A DNA stretch of 64,000 bases from an uncultured Bacteroidales bacterium. Lineage in GTDB: Bacteria; Bacteroidota; Bacteroidia; Bacteroidales; UBA11471. The stretch is taken from assembly GCA_947593515.1 (NCBI GenBank), contig CANQDQ010000001.1:248001-312000 (forward strand). The letters run 5' to 3'. This document shows positions 26,082-35,411 of this stretch, one piece after another; positions within the stretch are counted from its first letter, which is position 1; each line of letters starts with the position of its first letter. The notes below the pieces were generated by a model, which did no database searches, was not told the DNA's origin, and was given only the letters and a program-made list of their open reading frames with translations. Made by a program: the position numbers and the translations under genes.

Positions 26082-29000
26082 GATTACAAGAACAAGGTCT
26101 GTACAGCCCCGATTACGAACACGACGCCTGCGGTGTCGGTCTGCTGGTGAACATTCACGGCGGCAAGTCGCATCAAATCGTCGAAAACGCTTTGCAGGTA
26201 CTCGAACACATGAATCACCGCGGGGCGGAAGGCGCCGACCCCAAAACGGGCGACGGCGCGGGCATCATGGTGCAGATTCCGCACGAGTTCATTCTCCTGC
26301 AAGGAATCCCCGTGCCCGAAAAAGGTCATTACGGTACAGGACTTGTCTTTCTCCCCAAAGAGAGTGCCGACCAAGAAGCCCTCATCGCTATCATAGAAAG
26401 CGAAATTTCCGGCGCCGGACTGCAACTGCTCACCATACGCGACGTGCCGGTGAACAGCGAAATACTCGGCGAAGGCTCGGCAGCCACCGAACCCGCCATA
26501 AAGCAGCTTTTCATCACCGCCCCGAACGAAATGGACGAAACGGCACTGAGCCGCGCCCTGTACGTTCTGCGCAAAAAAATAGAGGCGAAAGTGCTGCACT
26601 CGGACATCGCCTTGAAAAAAGATTTCTACATCGTTTCGCTGTCGAACCGGAACCTTGTATATAAAGGTATGCTTACGTCGCTGCAACTGCGCTACTACTA
26701 CCTCGACCTGATAAATCCCTACTTCACCAGCGGCATGGCGCTGGTACACTCGCGTTTCAGTACCAACACGTTCCCCACGTGGAGTCTGGCGCAGCCGTTC
26801 CGCCTGCTGGGACACAACGGCGAAATAAATACCATACGGGGCAACCGCAAATGGATGGAGGCGCGCGAAAGCGTGCTGCAACCCGATGCGCTCGGCGTAG
26901 GCATCGACGCGCTGAAACCTATCGTGCAACCCGAAATGAGCGACAGCGCATCGTTAGACAACGTACTCGAATTTTTCATGATGTCGGGCATGAGCCTGCC
27001 TCATGTACTCTCCATGATGATTCCCGAAAGTTTCAACGAGAAAAACCCCATTTCCGAGAATCTGAAAGCGTTTTACGAATACCACAGTATTCTCATGGAG
27101 CCGTGGGACGGTCCCGCCACACTGCTCTTTTCCGACGGTCGCTACGCCGGCGGTATGCTCGACCGCAACGGTCTGCGCCCTGCCCGCTACCTCATCACGC
27201 AAAACGATATGATGGTCATTGCTTCGGAGGCGGGCGTTCTGCCGTTCGACGGCGCCGACATCAAAGAAAAAGGACGTCTGCAACCCGGCAAACTAATTCT
27301 CATCGACACCGAGAAAGGTAAAATCTACCGCGACGAAGAACTGAAAGAGCTATTAGCTTCGGCATACCCCTATCGGGAGTGGCTCTCCAAAAACCGCGTG
27401 AAACTCGACACCATCAGCTCGGGGCGCACCGTGCGCTACGACGTGCCCGACTATGCGGCACACCTGCATACGTTCGGCTACCACAAAGAAGATGTGGAGC
27501 GCATCATCATACCCATGACCACCGAAAGCAAAGAGCCTATCGCCTCTATGGGCAACGACACGCCGCTGGCGCTCTTTTCGCAGAAACCGCAGCTACTGTT
27601 CCACTACTTCCGGCAACAGTTCGCGCAGGTAACCAACCCGCCTATCGACCCCATTCGCGAAGAGTTGGTGATGTCGCTCGGCAACTACATCGGTGTCATC
27701 AACAAAAACCTGCTGGTGCAGTCGCCGGAGCTGTGCAAGATGGTCAATATCAAATCACCCGTCATCACCAACGCCGACCTCGATATTCTGCGTAACCTGC
27801 GCTACAAGGGCTTCCGCACCAAAACGCTGTCGATGACGTTCGACCTCAATTCCGGCGCACAAGGGCTGGCAGAGGGTATCGACCGCCTCTGCGCCGAAGC
27901 CGAACAGGCGGTGAAAGCCGACTTCAATTACATCATACTCTCCGACAAGGAAGCTGACGAAACGCAGGTGCCCATACCGTCGCTGCTCGCCGTTTCCGCC
28001 GTACACAATCACCTTATCGCCAAGCGTATGCGTGTGCAGACGGCTATCGTCGTAGAGACCGGCGAGGTGCGCGAAGTGATGCACTTCGCCCTGCTGATAG
28101 GCTACGGCGCCAGCGCGGTAAATCCCTACATGGCTTTTGCCGTCATCAACCAGTTGGTAAACGACAAACAGATACAGCTCGACTACCACACCGCCGAAAA
28201 AAATTACGTGAAAGCGGTGAACAAAGGTTTATTGAAAGTCATTTCCAAAATGGGTATCTCCACGATAGGCAGCTATTGGGGCGCCCAACTGTTCGAGGCT
28301 GTCGGCATTTCACAGGAATTGATAGACCGTTATTTCTGCGGCACGACCTCCAAAATAGGCGGCGTAACGCTCGAAGAGATTTACCGCGACATCGTCAAAT
28401 TCCATGCGGAGGCTTACGTCGACAAAGAGCAGTACCTCAATCACAACGGCATTTACAGCTTCCGCAAAAACGGCGAATTCCACGCATGGAATCCCGAAAC
28501 CATATCGACTCTGCAACTGGCGACCCGTCTGGGCAGCTACAAGAAATTCAAAGAATTTACCGCCATGGTCGATGGCAAGGAGCAGCCGGTATTCCTGCGC
28601 GACCGCCTCGACTTCAAACGCAACCCCATCGATATTTCGCTGGTAGAGCCTGTCGAAGCCATAACGCGCCGTTTCGTAACGGGCGCCATGTCGTTCGGTT
28701 CTATCAGCAAGGAGGCGCACGAAGCTATGGCTATCGCCATGAACAAACTGGGCGGCAAGAGCAACACGGGCGAAGGCGGCGAAGATGCCGAACGCTTCGT
28801 TCCGCGCGAAGACGGTACGTCGGCTCGCAGCGCCATCAAGCAGGTGGCATCGGGACGCTTCGGCGTAACGACCGAATATTTAGTGAATGCCGACGAAATA
28901 CAAATCAAGGTGGCGCAGGGCGCAAAACCCGGAGAAGGCGGACAGCTGCCCGGATTCAAAGTCGATGAAGTGATTGCGCGCACCCGCCACTCCATACCGG

Positions 29001-30580
29001 GCATTTCGCTCATATCGCCTCCCCCGCACCACGACATTTACTCCATCGAAGACTTGGCGCAGCTCATTTTCGATTTGAAAAACGTGAATCCCCGCGCCCG
29101 CATCAGCGTGAAGCTGGTATCGGAGAGCGGCGTGGGCACCATTGCCGCCGGCGTAGCCAAAGCCAAAGCCGACATGATTGTCATCAGCGGCTGCGAAGGC
29201 GGCACGGGAGCAAGTCCCGCCAGCTCGATAAAGCACGCCGGACTGCCGTCGGAAATAGGTCTTTCCGAAACGCAGCAGACGCTCGTACTCAACAACTTGC
29301 GCGGACAGGTAACGCTACAAGTGGACGGACAGCTGAAAACCGGACGCGACATCATCATACAAGCGCTGCTCGGCGCCGAAGAATTCGGATTCGCCACCAG
29401 CGCACTCATCGTCTTGGGATGCGTGATGATGCGCAAATGCCATATGAACACCTGTCCGGTGGGCGTCGCCACACAGAACGCGGAACTGCGCAAACGTTTC
29501 CTCGGTCGGTCGGAATACCTCGTCAATTTCTTCACCTTCCTCGCGCAAGAAGTGCGGGAGTGGCTGGCGGAAATGGGCTTCACCAAAATGGACGACATCA
29601 TCGGCCGCTCCGACCTGCTTTTCCCGAAACCTCCCGTAGGCGACCACACGATAGACAAACTCGACCTTTCGCGCATACTCTACCGTCCGGCAGAGGCTGA
29701 AAAACATGCCTGCCGCAAAATCAAGGAACAGACGCACCAAATCGAAGACGTGATAGACCAGCGGCTGATAAAGGCAGCGCTTCCGTCGCTTAAATCGCTG
29801 ATGCCCATCGAGCTGCATCTGCCGATATGCAACACCGACCGCTCGACGGGCGCCATGCTTTCGGGCGAGATAGCCACGCGCTTCGGAAACGCCGGTCTGC
29901 CCGACGACACGATACGGTGCAACTTCACCGGCTCGGCAGGTCAGAGCTTCGCCGCATTCCTCGCACACGGCGTAACCTTCTGCCTCTCGGGCGAAGCCAA
30001 CGACTATTTGGGCAAAGGTCTCTCGGGCGGCAAAATCATCGTCATTCCGCCGAAAGGCTCGTCGTTTGCTCCCGAAGAAAACATCATCGCCGGCAACACG
30101 CTGCTCTACGGCGCCACGTCGGGCGAAGTCTATATCAACGGCATCGTGGGCGAACGCTTCTGCGTGCGCAACAGCGGCGCGACAGCCGTCGTCGAAGGCG
30201 TGGGCGACCACTGCTGCGAATACATGACAGGCGGTCGCACGGTGGTGCTCGGCAAAGTGGGTCGCAACTTCGCCGCCGGCATGAGCGGCGGTATCGCCTA
30301 CGTGTGGAACAAGAACGACAATTTCGACTTCTTCTGCAACATGGAGATGGTGGAACTTTCGCTCATCGAAGATGCCGCCGACAACAAAGAGCTGCACGAC
30401 CTCATCGCCAACCACTACGAGAACACGCACAGTCCCCTCGCCAAACGTATGCTCGAAAACTGGGACGAATACGTATCGCAATTCATCAAAGTGATGCCTA
30501 TCGAGTACAAGAAAGTGCTGCAAGAAGAGAAAATAAAATCGCTGCAACAGAAAATCGAGAAAGTGGAACGGGACTATTAA
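26066..30580 (+). CDS. gltB: glutamate synthase (GOGAT) large subunit
   Basis: The start is set at MQQSKRLQEQGLYSPDYEHD so that processing exposes the Cys of DACGVGLLVNIHGG as the N-terminal glutaminase nucleophile. The 1504-residue protein then has the central domain, the FMN-binding synthase barrel (ITRRFVTGAMSFGSISKEAH) with 3Fe-4S cysteines in CVMMRKCHMNTCPVGVATQN, and the C-terminal beta-helix domain (GGKIIVIPPKGS). It transfers the amide of glutamine to 2-oxoglutarate. GltD directly downstream supplies electrons from NAD(P)H. Confidence 0.97.
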   Translation: MQQSKRLQEQGLYSPDYEHDACGVGLLVNIHGGKSHQIVENALQVLEHMNHRGAEGADPKTGDGAGIMVQIPHEFILLQGIPVPEKGHYGTGLVFLPKESADQEALIAIIESEISGAGLQLLTIRDVPVNSEILGEGSAATEPAIKQLFITAPNEMDETALSRALYVLRKKIEAKVLHSDIALKKDFYIVSLSNRNLVYKGMLTSLQLRYYYLDLINPYFTSGMALVHSRFSTNTFPTWSLAQPFRLLGHNGEINTIRGNRKWMEARESVLQPDALGVGIDALKPIVQPEMSDSASLDNVLEFFMMSGMSLPHVLSMMIPESFNEKNPISENLKAFYEYHSILMEPWDGPATLLFSDGRYAGGMLDRNGLRPARYLITQNDMMVIASEAGVLPFDGADIKEKGRLQPGKLILIDTEKGKIYRDEELKELLASAYPYREWLSKNRVKLDTISSGRTVRYDVPDYAAHLHTFGYHKEDVERIIIPMTTESKEPIASMGNDTPLALFSQKPQLLFHYFRQQFAQVTNPPIDPIREELVMSLGNYIGVINKNLLVQSPELCKMVNIKSPVITNADLDILRNLRYKGFRTKTLSMTFDLNSGAQGLAEGIDRLCAEAEQAVKADFNYIILSDKEADETQVPIPSLLAVSAVHNHLIAKRMRVQTAIVVETGEVREVMHFALLIGYGASAVNPYMAFAVINQLVNDKQIQLDYHTAEKNYVKAVNKGLLKVISKMGISTIGSYWGAQLFEAVGISQELIDRYFCGTTSKIGGVTLEEIYRDIVKFHAEAYVDKEQYLNHNGIYSFRKNGEFHAWNPETISTLQLATRLGSYKKFKEFTAMVDGKEQPVFLRDRLDFKRNPIDISLVEPVEAITRRFVTGAMSFGSISKEAHEAMAIAMNKLGGKSNTGEGGEDAERFVPREDGTSARSAIKQVASGRFGVTTEYLVNADEIQIKVAQGAKPGEGGQLPGFKVDEVIARTRHSIPGISLISPPPHHDIYSIEDLAQLIFDLKNVNPRARISVKLVSESGVGTIAAGVAKAKADMIVISGCEGGTGASPASSIKHAGLPSEIGLSETQQTLVLNNLRGQVTLQVDGQLKTGRDIIIQALLGAEEFGFATSALIVLGCVMMRKCHMNTCPVGVATQNAELRKRFLGRSEYLVNFFTFLAQEVREWLAEMGFTKMDDIIGRSDLLFPKPPVGDHTIDKLDLSRILYRPAEAEKHACRKIKEQTHQIEDVIDQRLIKAALPSLKSLMPIELHLPICNTDRSTGAMLSGEIATRFGNAGLPDDTIRCNFTGSAGQSFAAFLAHGVTFCLSGEANDYLGKGLSGGKIIVIPPKGSSFAPEENIIAGNTLLYGATSGEVYINGIVGERFCVRNSGATAVVEGVGDHCCEYMTGGRTVVLGKVGRNFAAGMSGGIAYVWNKNDNFDFFCNMEMVELSLIEDAADNKELHDLIANHYENTHSPLAKRMLENWDEYVSQFIKVMPIEYKKVLQEEKIKSLQQKIEKVERDY

Positions 30581-30598
30581 TCATGCAACAAAGTAAAA
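30580..30598 (+). repeat. 19-nt repeat between gltB and gltD (copy 2)
   Basis: An exact copy of the gltB initiation sequence (ATCATGCAACAAAGTAAAA) follows the gltB stop. It carries a decoy ATG that opens a six-codon frame (MQQSKK, stop) ending 8 bp before the gltD ATG at 30611. Confidence 0.7.
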
Positions 30599-30610
30599 AG
30601 TAAAAGAATC

Positions 30611-32041
30611 ATGGGAAATCCGAAAGCATTTCTTACCATAGGAAGAAAAGAAGCGGGATATCGTCCCGTTCAACAACGAAAAACCGATTTTGCCGAAGTG
30701 GAGCTTACCTTCCACGACGAAGAGTGCCGCACGCAAGCCTCGCGCTGCATGGACTGCGGCGTGCCCTTCTGCCACTGGAACTGCCCGCTGGGCAACCGCC
30801 AGCCCGAATGGCAGGACGCCGTGTATAAAGGGAACTGGCGGGAGGCTTACCGCCTCTTGCAAGAAACCGACGACTTTCCCGAATTTACGGGGCGCGTCTG
30901 TCCGGCGCTCTGCGAAAAAGGGTGCGTGTTAGGTCTTTCGGCAAATGCGCCGGTAACCGTACGCAACAACGAAGCCGCCATTATCGAAAAAGCCTTTTCC
31001 GAAGGGTATGTCGTGGCGTGTCCGCCTCACACCCGCACGGGCAAGAAGGTGGCAGTCATCGGCTCGGGACCGGCAGGGCTCGCCTGCGCCAACCAGCTCA
31101 ACCGCAAGGGGCACACCGTCGAAGTTTTTGAAAAAGACGAACGCATCGGCGGACTACTGCGGCTCGGCATACCCGACTTCAAACTCAACAAAAGCGTCAT
31201 CGACCGCCGTCAGGCACTGCTCGAAACAGAGGGCATCTCTTTCTTCTGCAACGCACCGGTAGGCGCCGACAAGAAGGCATTGAAAAAAATGCTCGACGAA
31301 TACGATGCCGTATGCGTGGCTATCGGGTCGGGCGAGCCGCGCGACCTCCGCGTCGAAGGGCGCGACCTCAAAGGCGTTTACTTCGCGCTCGAACTGTTGA
31401 AACAGCAAAACCGCGTCAATGCCGGCACAGAGGTCGCACCGGAAGAACGCATCTCCGCCAAAGGCAAACGGGTGTTAGTAATCGGCGGCGGCGACACGGG
31501 TTCGGACTGCGTGGGCACCGCCATACGGCAGGGCGCCGCAAGCGTGCTGCAAATAGAAATCATGCCCAAACCGCCGGTCGATAAAAATCCGGCGACACCG
31601 TGGCCGCAATACCCGCAGATACTTAAAACATCGTCGTCGCACCAAGAGGGCTGCGAACGGCGGTGGAGCCTCGACACCGTGCGCTTCATCGGCGAAAACG
31701 GCGTATTGAAACAGGTCGAAGTGGCTCCGGTAACTTGGACGACCGACGAAAACGGCCGCATGACGCCGCAGCGGGCTGCCGAAACCGAAATTCTCGACGT
31801 CGATATGGTGTTCTTGGCAATGGGATTCGTACACCCCGTTTACGAAGGGCTGCTCGAAAATCTCGGCGTTACGCTCGACGGGCGCAAAAACGTGGCTGTC
31901 GACAGCGACAACAAAAGTTCCGTCGCAAAGGTATTCGCCGCCGGCGACGCCTCCTACGGCGCGGGTCTTGTGGTGCGCGCCATCGCTTCGGGGCGCAAAA
32001 CCGCCGCAGCTATCGACCGTTATTTATCGACCTTAAAATAA
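30611..32041 (+). CDS. gltD: glutamate synthase small subunit
   Basis: The 476-residue protein has the [4Fe-4S] cysteine sets of GltD (SRCMDCGVPFCHWNCPLGN and CPALCEKGC), an FAD-binding GSGPAGLACA and an NAD(P)H-binding IGGGDTGSDCVG. It oxidises NAD(P)H and passes electrons to the GltB flavin. It is separated from gltB by 30 bp that include the duplicated initiation sequence and is followed 7 bp later by asnB. The set glnN-gltB-gltD gives a complete GS-GOGAT cycle. Confidence 0.96.
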   Translation: MGNPKAFLTIGRKEAGYRPVQQRKTDFAEVELTFHDEECRTQASRCMDCGVPFCHWNCPLGNRQPEWQDAVYKGNWREAYRLLQETDDFPEFTGRVCPALCEKGCVLGLSANAPVTVRNNEAAIIEKAFSEGYVVACPPHTRTGKKVAVIGSGPAGLACANQLNRKGHTVEVFEKDERIGGLLRLGIPDFKLNKSVIDRRQALLETEGISFFCNAPVGADKKALKKMLDEYDAVCVAIGSGEPRDLRVEGRDLKGVYFALELLKQQNRVNAGTEVAPEERISAKGKRVLVIGGGDTGSDCVGTAIRQGAASVLQIEIMPKPPVDKNPATPWPQYPQILKTSSSHQEGCERRWSLDTVRFIGENGVLKQVEVAPVTWTTDENGRMTPQRAAETEILDVDMVFLAMGFVHPVYEGLLENLGVTLDGRKNVAVDSDNKSSVAKVFAAGDASYGAGLVVRAIASGRKTAAAIDRYLSTLK

Positions 32042-32048
32042 GAAAGCC

Positions 32049-33713
32049 ATGTGCGGAATCGTAGGCATATTCGATATAAAAGAGAATGCGGCGCAACTGC
32101 GTGCGCAGGCATTGGAAATGTCCAAAAAAATCCGTCATCGGGGACCCGACTGGTCGGGCATATACGTGGGGAAATCGGCGATTCTGGCGCATGAGCGCCT
32201 CTCTATCGTCGATCCCGCCTCGGGCGGGCAGCCGCTGAAAAGCCCCGACGGCAAACTGATACTCTCCGTAAACGGCGAAATATACAACCATCGCGACCTG
32301 CGCGAGGGCATCTGCAAGGACTATCCTTTCCGGACGGGTTCCGACTGCGAAGTCATCTTGGCGCTTTACCGGAAAAAGGGCATCGACTTCCTCGAAGACC
32401 TCAACGGTATTTTCGCTTTCGCGCTGTACGATGAAGAAAACGACCGCTACCTCATCGCCCGCGACTCCATAGGCGTGATACCCCTCTATATGGGGCACGA
32501 CAGCGAGGGTCGCACCTATGTGGCATCGGAATTGAAAGCGCTCGAAGGGTGGTGTACCGACTACGCCCCCTTCCTGCCCGGACACTATTACGACAGCCGG
32601 AGCGGCAAAATGGTGCGTTGGTACAAACGCGACTGGGAGCAGTACGACGCCGTGAAAGACAACGGCGCCGACGGCGAGGCGTTACGTGCCGCGCTATGCG
32701 ATGCAGTGCGCCGCCAGCTGATGAGCGACGTGCCCTACGGGGTACTGCTGTCGGGCGGGCTGGACTCGTCTATCGTGTCGGCTGTCGCCAAACAGTATGC
32801 CGCCAAACGCATCGAATCGGACAGCCGCTCCGACGCTTGGTGGCCGCAGCTGCACTCTTTCGCCGTAGGGCTGAAAGGGGCGCCCGACCTCGAAGCCGCC
32901 CGTCAGGTCGCCGCGCACATCGGCACGGTGCATCATGAAATCAACTTCACCATAGAGGAGGGTCTCGACGCCCTGCGCGACGTCATCTATTACATCGAAA
33001 CTTACGATGTAACGACGGTGCGCGCCTCTACGCCGATGTACCTGCTGGCGCGCGTCATCAAGTCGATGGGCATAAAAATGGTGCTCTCGGGCGAAGGCGC
33101 CGACGAGATATTCGGCGGCTACCTCTACTTCCACAAAGCGCCCGACGCGCGGGCGTTCCACGAAGAGTGCGTGCGCAAAATCAGCAAGCTCTACCTCTAC
33201 GACTGCCTGCGTGCCAACAAATCGCTCTCGGCGTGGGGCGTCGAAGGGCGCGTGCCGTTCCTCGACAAAACTTTCATGGACACGGCCATGCGCCTCAACC
33301 CCGAAGCCAAAATGGCGAAAGACGGGAAAATGGAGAAATGGATACTGCGCAAAGCCTTCGAGGACATTTTGCCCGCGAGCGTGGCATGGCGTCAGAAAGA
33401 GCAATTCTCCGACGGTGTGGGGTACAGTTGGATCGACGTACTCAAACAGATTACCTCCGAACGGGTGTCGGACGAAGAAATGGCGCATGCCGCCGAACGC
33501 TTCCCCATCAATCCGCCGATGAACAAAGAGGAGTATTACTACCGCTCCATCTTTGCCGAACACTTCCCCTCCGATGCCGCCGCACGCAGCGTGCCGTCCG
33601 AACGGTCGGTCGCTTGCAGCACCGCCACGGCACTGGAATGGGACGAGTCGTTCAAGAAACTCAACGACCCGTCGGGACGCGCTGTAAAGAGCGTCCATAA
33701 ACAAAGTTATTGA
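32049..33713 (+). CDS. asnB: asparagine synthase, glutamine-hydrolysing
   Basis: The 554-residue protein starts MCGIVGIFDIKE, so the catalytic Cys is exposed once the Met is removed. The glutaminase domain (RHRGPDWSG, SVNGEIYNH) is followed by the synthetase domain with PP-loop LSGGLDSSIVS and SGEGADEIFGGY, then WGVEGRVPFLDK. It makes asparagine from aspartate, glutamine and ATP. As last gene of the nitrogen operon it draws on the glutamine produced by GlnN. A strong terminator starts about 60 bp after the stop. Confidence 0.95.
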   Translation: MCGIVGIFDIKENAAQLRAQALEMSKKIRHRGPDWSGIYVGKSAILAHERLSIVDPASGGQPLKSPDGKLILSVNGEIYNHRDLREGICKDYPFRTGSDCEVILALYRKKGIDFLEDLNGIFAFALYDEENDRYLIARDSIGVIPLYMGHDSEGRTYVASELKALEGWCTDYAPFLPGHYYDSRSGKMVRWYKRDWEQYDAVKDNGADGEALRAALCDAVRRQLMSDVPYGVLLSGGLDSSIVSAVAKQYAAKRIESDSRSDAWWPQLHSFAVGLKGAPDLEAARQVAAHIGTVHHEINFTIEEGLDALRDVIYYIETYDVTTVRASTPMYLLARVIKSMGIKMVLSGEGADEIFGGYLYFHKAPDARAFHEECVRKISKLYLYDCLRANKSLSAWGVEGRVPFLDKTFMDTAMRLNPEAKMAKDGKMEKWILRKAFEDILPASVAWRQKEQFSDGVGYSWIDVLKQITSERVSDEEMAHAAERFPINPPMNKEEYYYRSIFAEHFPSDAAARSVPSERSVACSTATALEWDESFKKLNDPSGRAVKSVHKQSY

Positions 33714-33773
33714 TGCTTTTTTACTCTGTTGCATAGAGAGAGGATTTTGCCGCCGCCATACGGCAAATCCGGA

Positions 33774-33809
33774 GCAAGCCTTGTTTGTGTAAACAGGGCT
33801 TGCTTTTTT
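33774..33809 (+). terminator. intrinsic terminator of the nitrogen operon
   Basis: GCAAGCCTTGTTT pairs with AAACAGGGCTTGC (13 bp, one G-T pair, GTGT loop) and is followed by TTTTTT. A weaker hairpin (GATTTTGCCG/CGGCAAATC, 33733-33759) precedes it. This closes the transcription unit that begins upstream of 21144. Confidence 0.85.
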
Positions 33810-33898
33810 ATTGCCCGCTTTCTTCCATACCGGCAACAGCAGCACGTCAAAATCATAATATTTGTTAATACAGAATCCGTCTACGTTTTTATTTTTTC

Positions 33899-33906
33899 TA
33901 CCTTTG
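33899..33906 (+). promoter_or_regulatory. -7 box of the efflux operon
   Basis: TACCTTTG matches the -7 consensus; a TTTG at 33861-33864 is too far upstream (34 nt) to be its partner. A start near 33913 would leave a leader of about 175 nt before tolC, unusually long for this window. Confidence 0.5.
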
Positions 33907-34015
33907 TCGCCTGAACGGGATATACAGTCCCGCCGGACAATGAGAAAAAATCGCACTTTCGCTTACACCGCACTTATTCAAAAAATCTTTTTTCGCTTAG
34001 CCGACTTCCACCGGT

Positions 34016-34057
34016 GGGGTCGTGAAAATTCCGATTAGGAAAGCGCGTTTCACCCCT
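34016..34057 (+). promoter_or_regulatory. stem-loop in the leader of the efflux operon
   Basis: GTGAAA (34022-34027) pairs with TTTCAC (34048-34053), and is extended across a 2-nt bulge by GGGG/CCCT. A small TCC/GGA stem sits inside. It ends 30 nt before the tolC ATG. A second short hairpin (CGGGA/TCCCG, about 33917-33933) lies earlier in the same leader. Function is unknown; a role in inducible expression is inferred from position only. Confidence 0.45.
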
Positions 34058-34087
34058 GTTTCATTATTCACATCTTATCACCTACAC

Positions 34088-35401
34088 ATGAACAAATATA
34101 TTTTGCTCACGGTATGCACGTGCATACTGTACAACGGGGCATACGCCCAAGAATCCGTACAAAAAAGGCTATCCATAGACGAAATGTTCGCGTTAGCCGA
34201 AGAAAACAGCAAGTCGCTGCGCGCCGACAAAACCGGCGTGGAAGAGAGTCTGCGCACCATAAAAGCAGCAAAGAACGCGCGTCTGCCCGAAATCAGCGCC
34301 GAAGTGTCGGTAAACTACATCGGCGACGGTCGCATGTGGGAGCGCGATTTTTCCGATAAAATGAATATCGATATGCCCCATTTCGGAAACAATCTTGCCG
34401 TAGAGGCATCGCAGGTCATCTACTCCGGCGGAGCGATACGGAGCAGCATCGACCTCGCCCGCCTGCAAAGCGAAAGCGCCCGATGGACGCTCGAAGATAC
34501 TCGCGACAAAACGCGGCTGAGGTTAGTGGGGTATTATCTCGACCTGTTCAAGCAGCAGAACCTCAGCGGCGTCTACGACGCCAACATCGCCCAAACCCGA
34601 CAGGTGCTCGACGAGCTGCGCGCCAAAGAGCGCGAGGGCGTCGTGCTGCACAACGACATCACACGCTACGAACTGCAACTGTCGAACCTCGAACTGCAAC
34701 GCACCCGCATCGAAAACAACCGGACGATACTCAACAACCATTTGGTCGTGCTGCTCGGACTGCCCGCCGGCACGGCAATCGTGCCCGACACCGCCCTCCT
34801 GACGCAAGAGATTCCCGTCGGGGACGAGTCGTACTGGACGAAATCGGGCATCGAACAGTCGCCTGCCCTGAAACAGTGCGACATCGCCATAAAAATGGAG
34901 CAGCAGCAAAACAAAATCATTCGCTCGACCCTGATTCCGAAAATCGCCCTTTTCGCGGGCAACAACCTCAACGGTCCGATACTCATCGAAGTGCCGGCAA
35001 TCGACAAGAATTTCAACTACTGGTATGTGGGCGTGGGCATCAAATACAATTTCGATGCGCTGTTCAAGTCGCCGCGCGAACTGTCGCGCAGCCGCCTGTC
35101 GATACGGCGCGCGCAGCAGACCCGCGAACACGCAGCCGAAGAAACCGTGCTGTCCGTCCAAGCCGAATACGTAAAATATCTCGAAAGCTACCTGACGGTG
35201 CAGACGCAGGAAAAAAGCGCGGAACTTGCCAACCGCAACTACGCCGTCGTACACAACCGCTACCAAAACGATATGGCACTCATCACCGATATGCTCGACG
35301 CAAGCAACGCCAAGCTCGCGGCGGAAGCGGAATTGGTGAATGCCCGCATCGACGTGATTTTCAGCTATTACAAACTTCTTTATATTTCAGGTACTCTCTA
35401 A
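34088..35401 (+). CDS. TolC-family outer-membrane efflux protein
   Basis: The start is taken at MNKYILLTVCTCILYNGAYA, which forms a signal peptide; an earlier in-frame start would put 22 odd residues before it and disrupt the leader hairpin. The 437-residue protein shows the TolC duplication: two long helical segments (RLSIDEMFALAEENSKSLRA at the N-terminus, LVNARIDVIFSYYKLLYISG at the C-terminus) separated by strand regions. It should form the outer-membrane duct for the HlyD- and MFS-type partners encoded next. The cargo is unknown. Confidence 0.9.
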   Translation: MNKYILLTVCTCILYNGAYAQESVQKRLSIDEMFALAEENSKSLRADKTGVEESLRTIKAAKNARLPEISAEVSVNYIGDGRMWERDFSDKMNIDMPHFGNNLAVEASQVIYSGGAIRSSIDLARLQSESARWTLEDTRDKTRLRLVGYYLDLFKQQNLSGVYDANIAQTRQVLDELRAKEREGVVLHNDITRYELQLSNLELQRTRIENNRTILNNHLVVLLGLPAGTAIVPDTALLTQEIPVGDESYWTKSGIEQSPALKQCDIAIKMEQQQNKIIRSTLIPKIALFAGNNLNGPILIEVPAIDKNFNYWYVGVGIKYNFDALFKSPRELSRSRLSIRRAQQTREHAAEETVLSVQAEYVKYLESYLTVQTQEKSAELANRNYAVVHNRYQNDMALITDMLDASNAKLAAEAELVNARIDVIFSYYKLLYISGTL

Positions 35402-35411
35402 AAACATTCCG

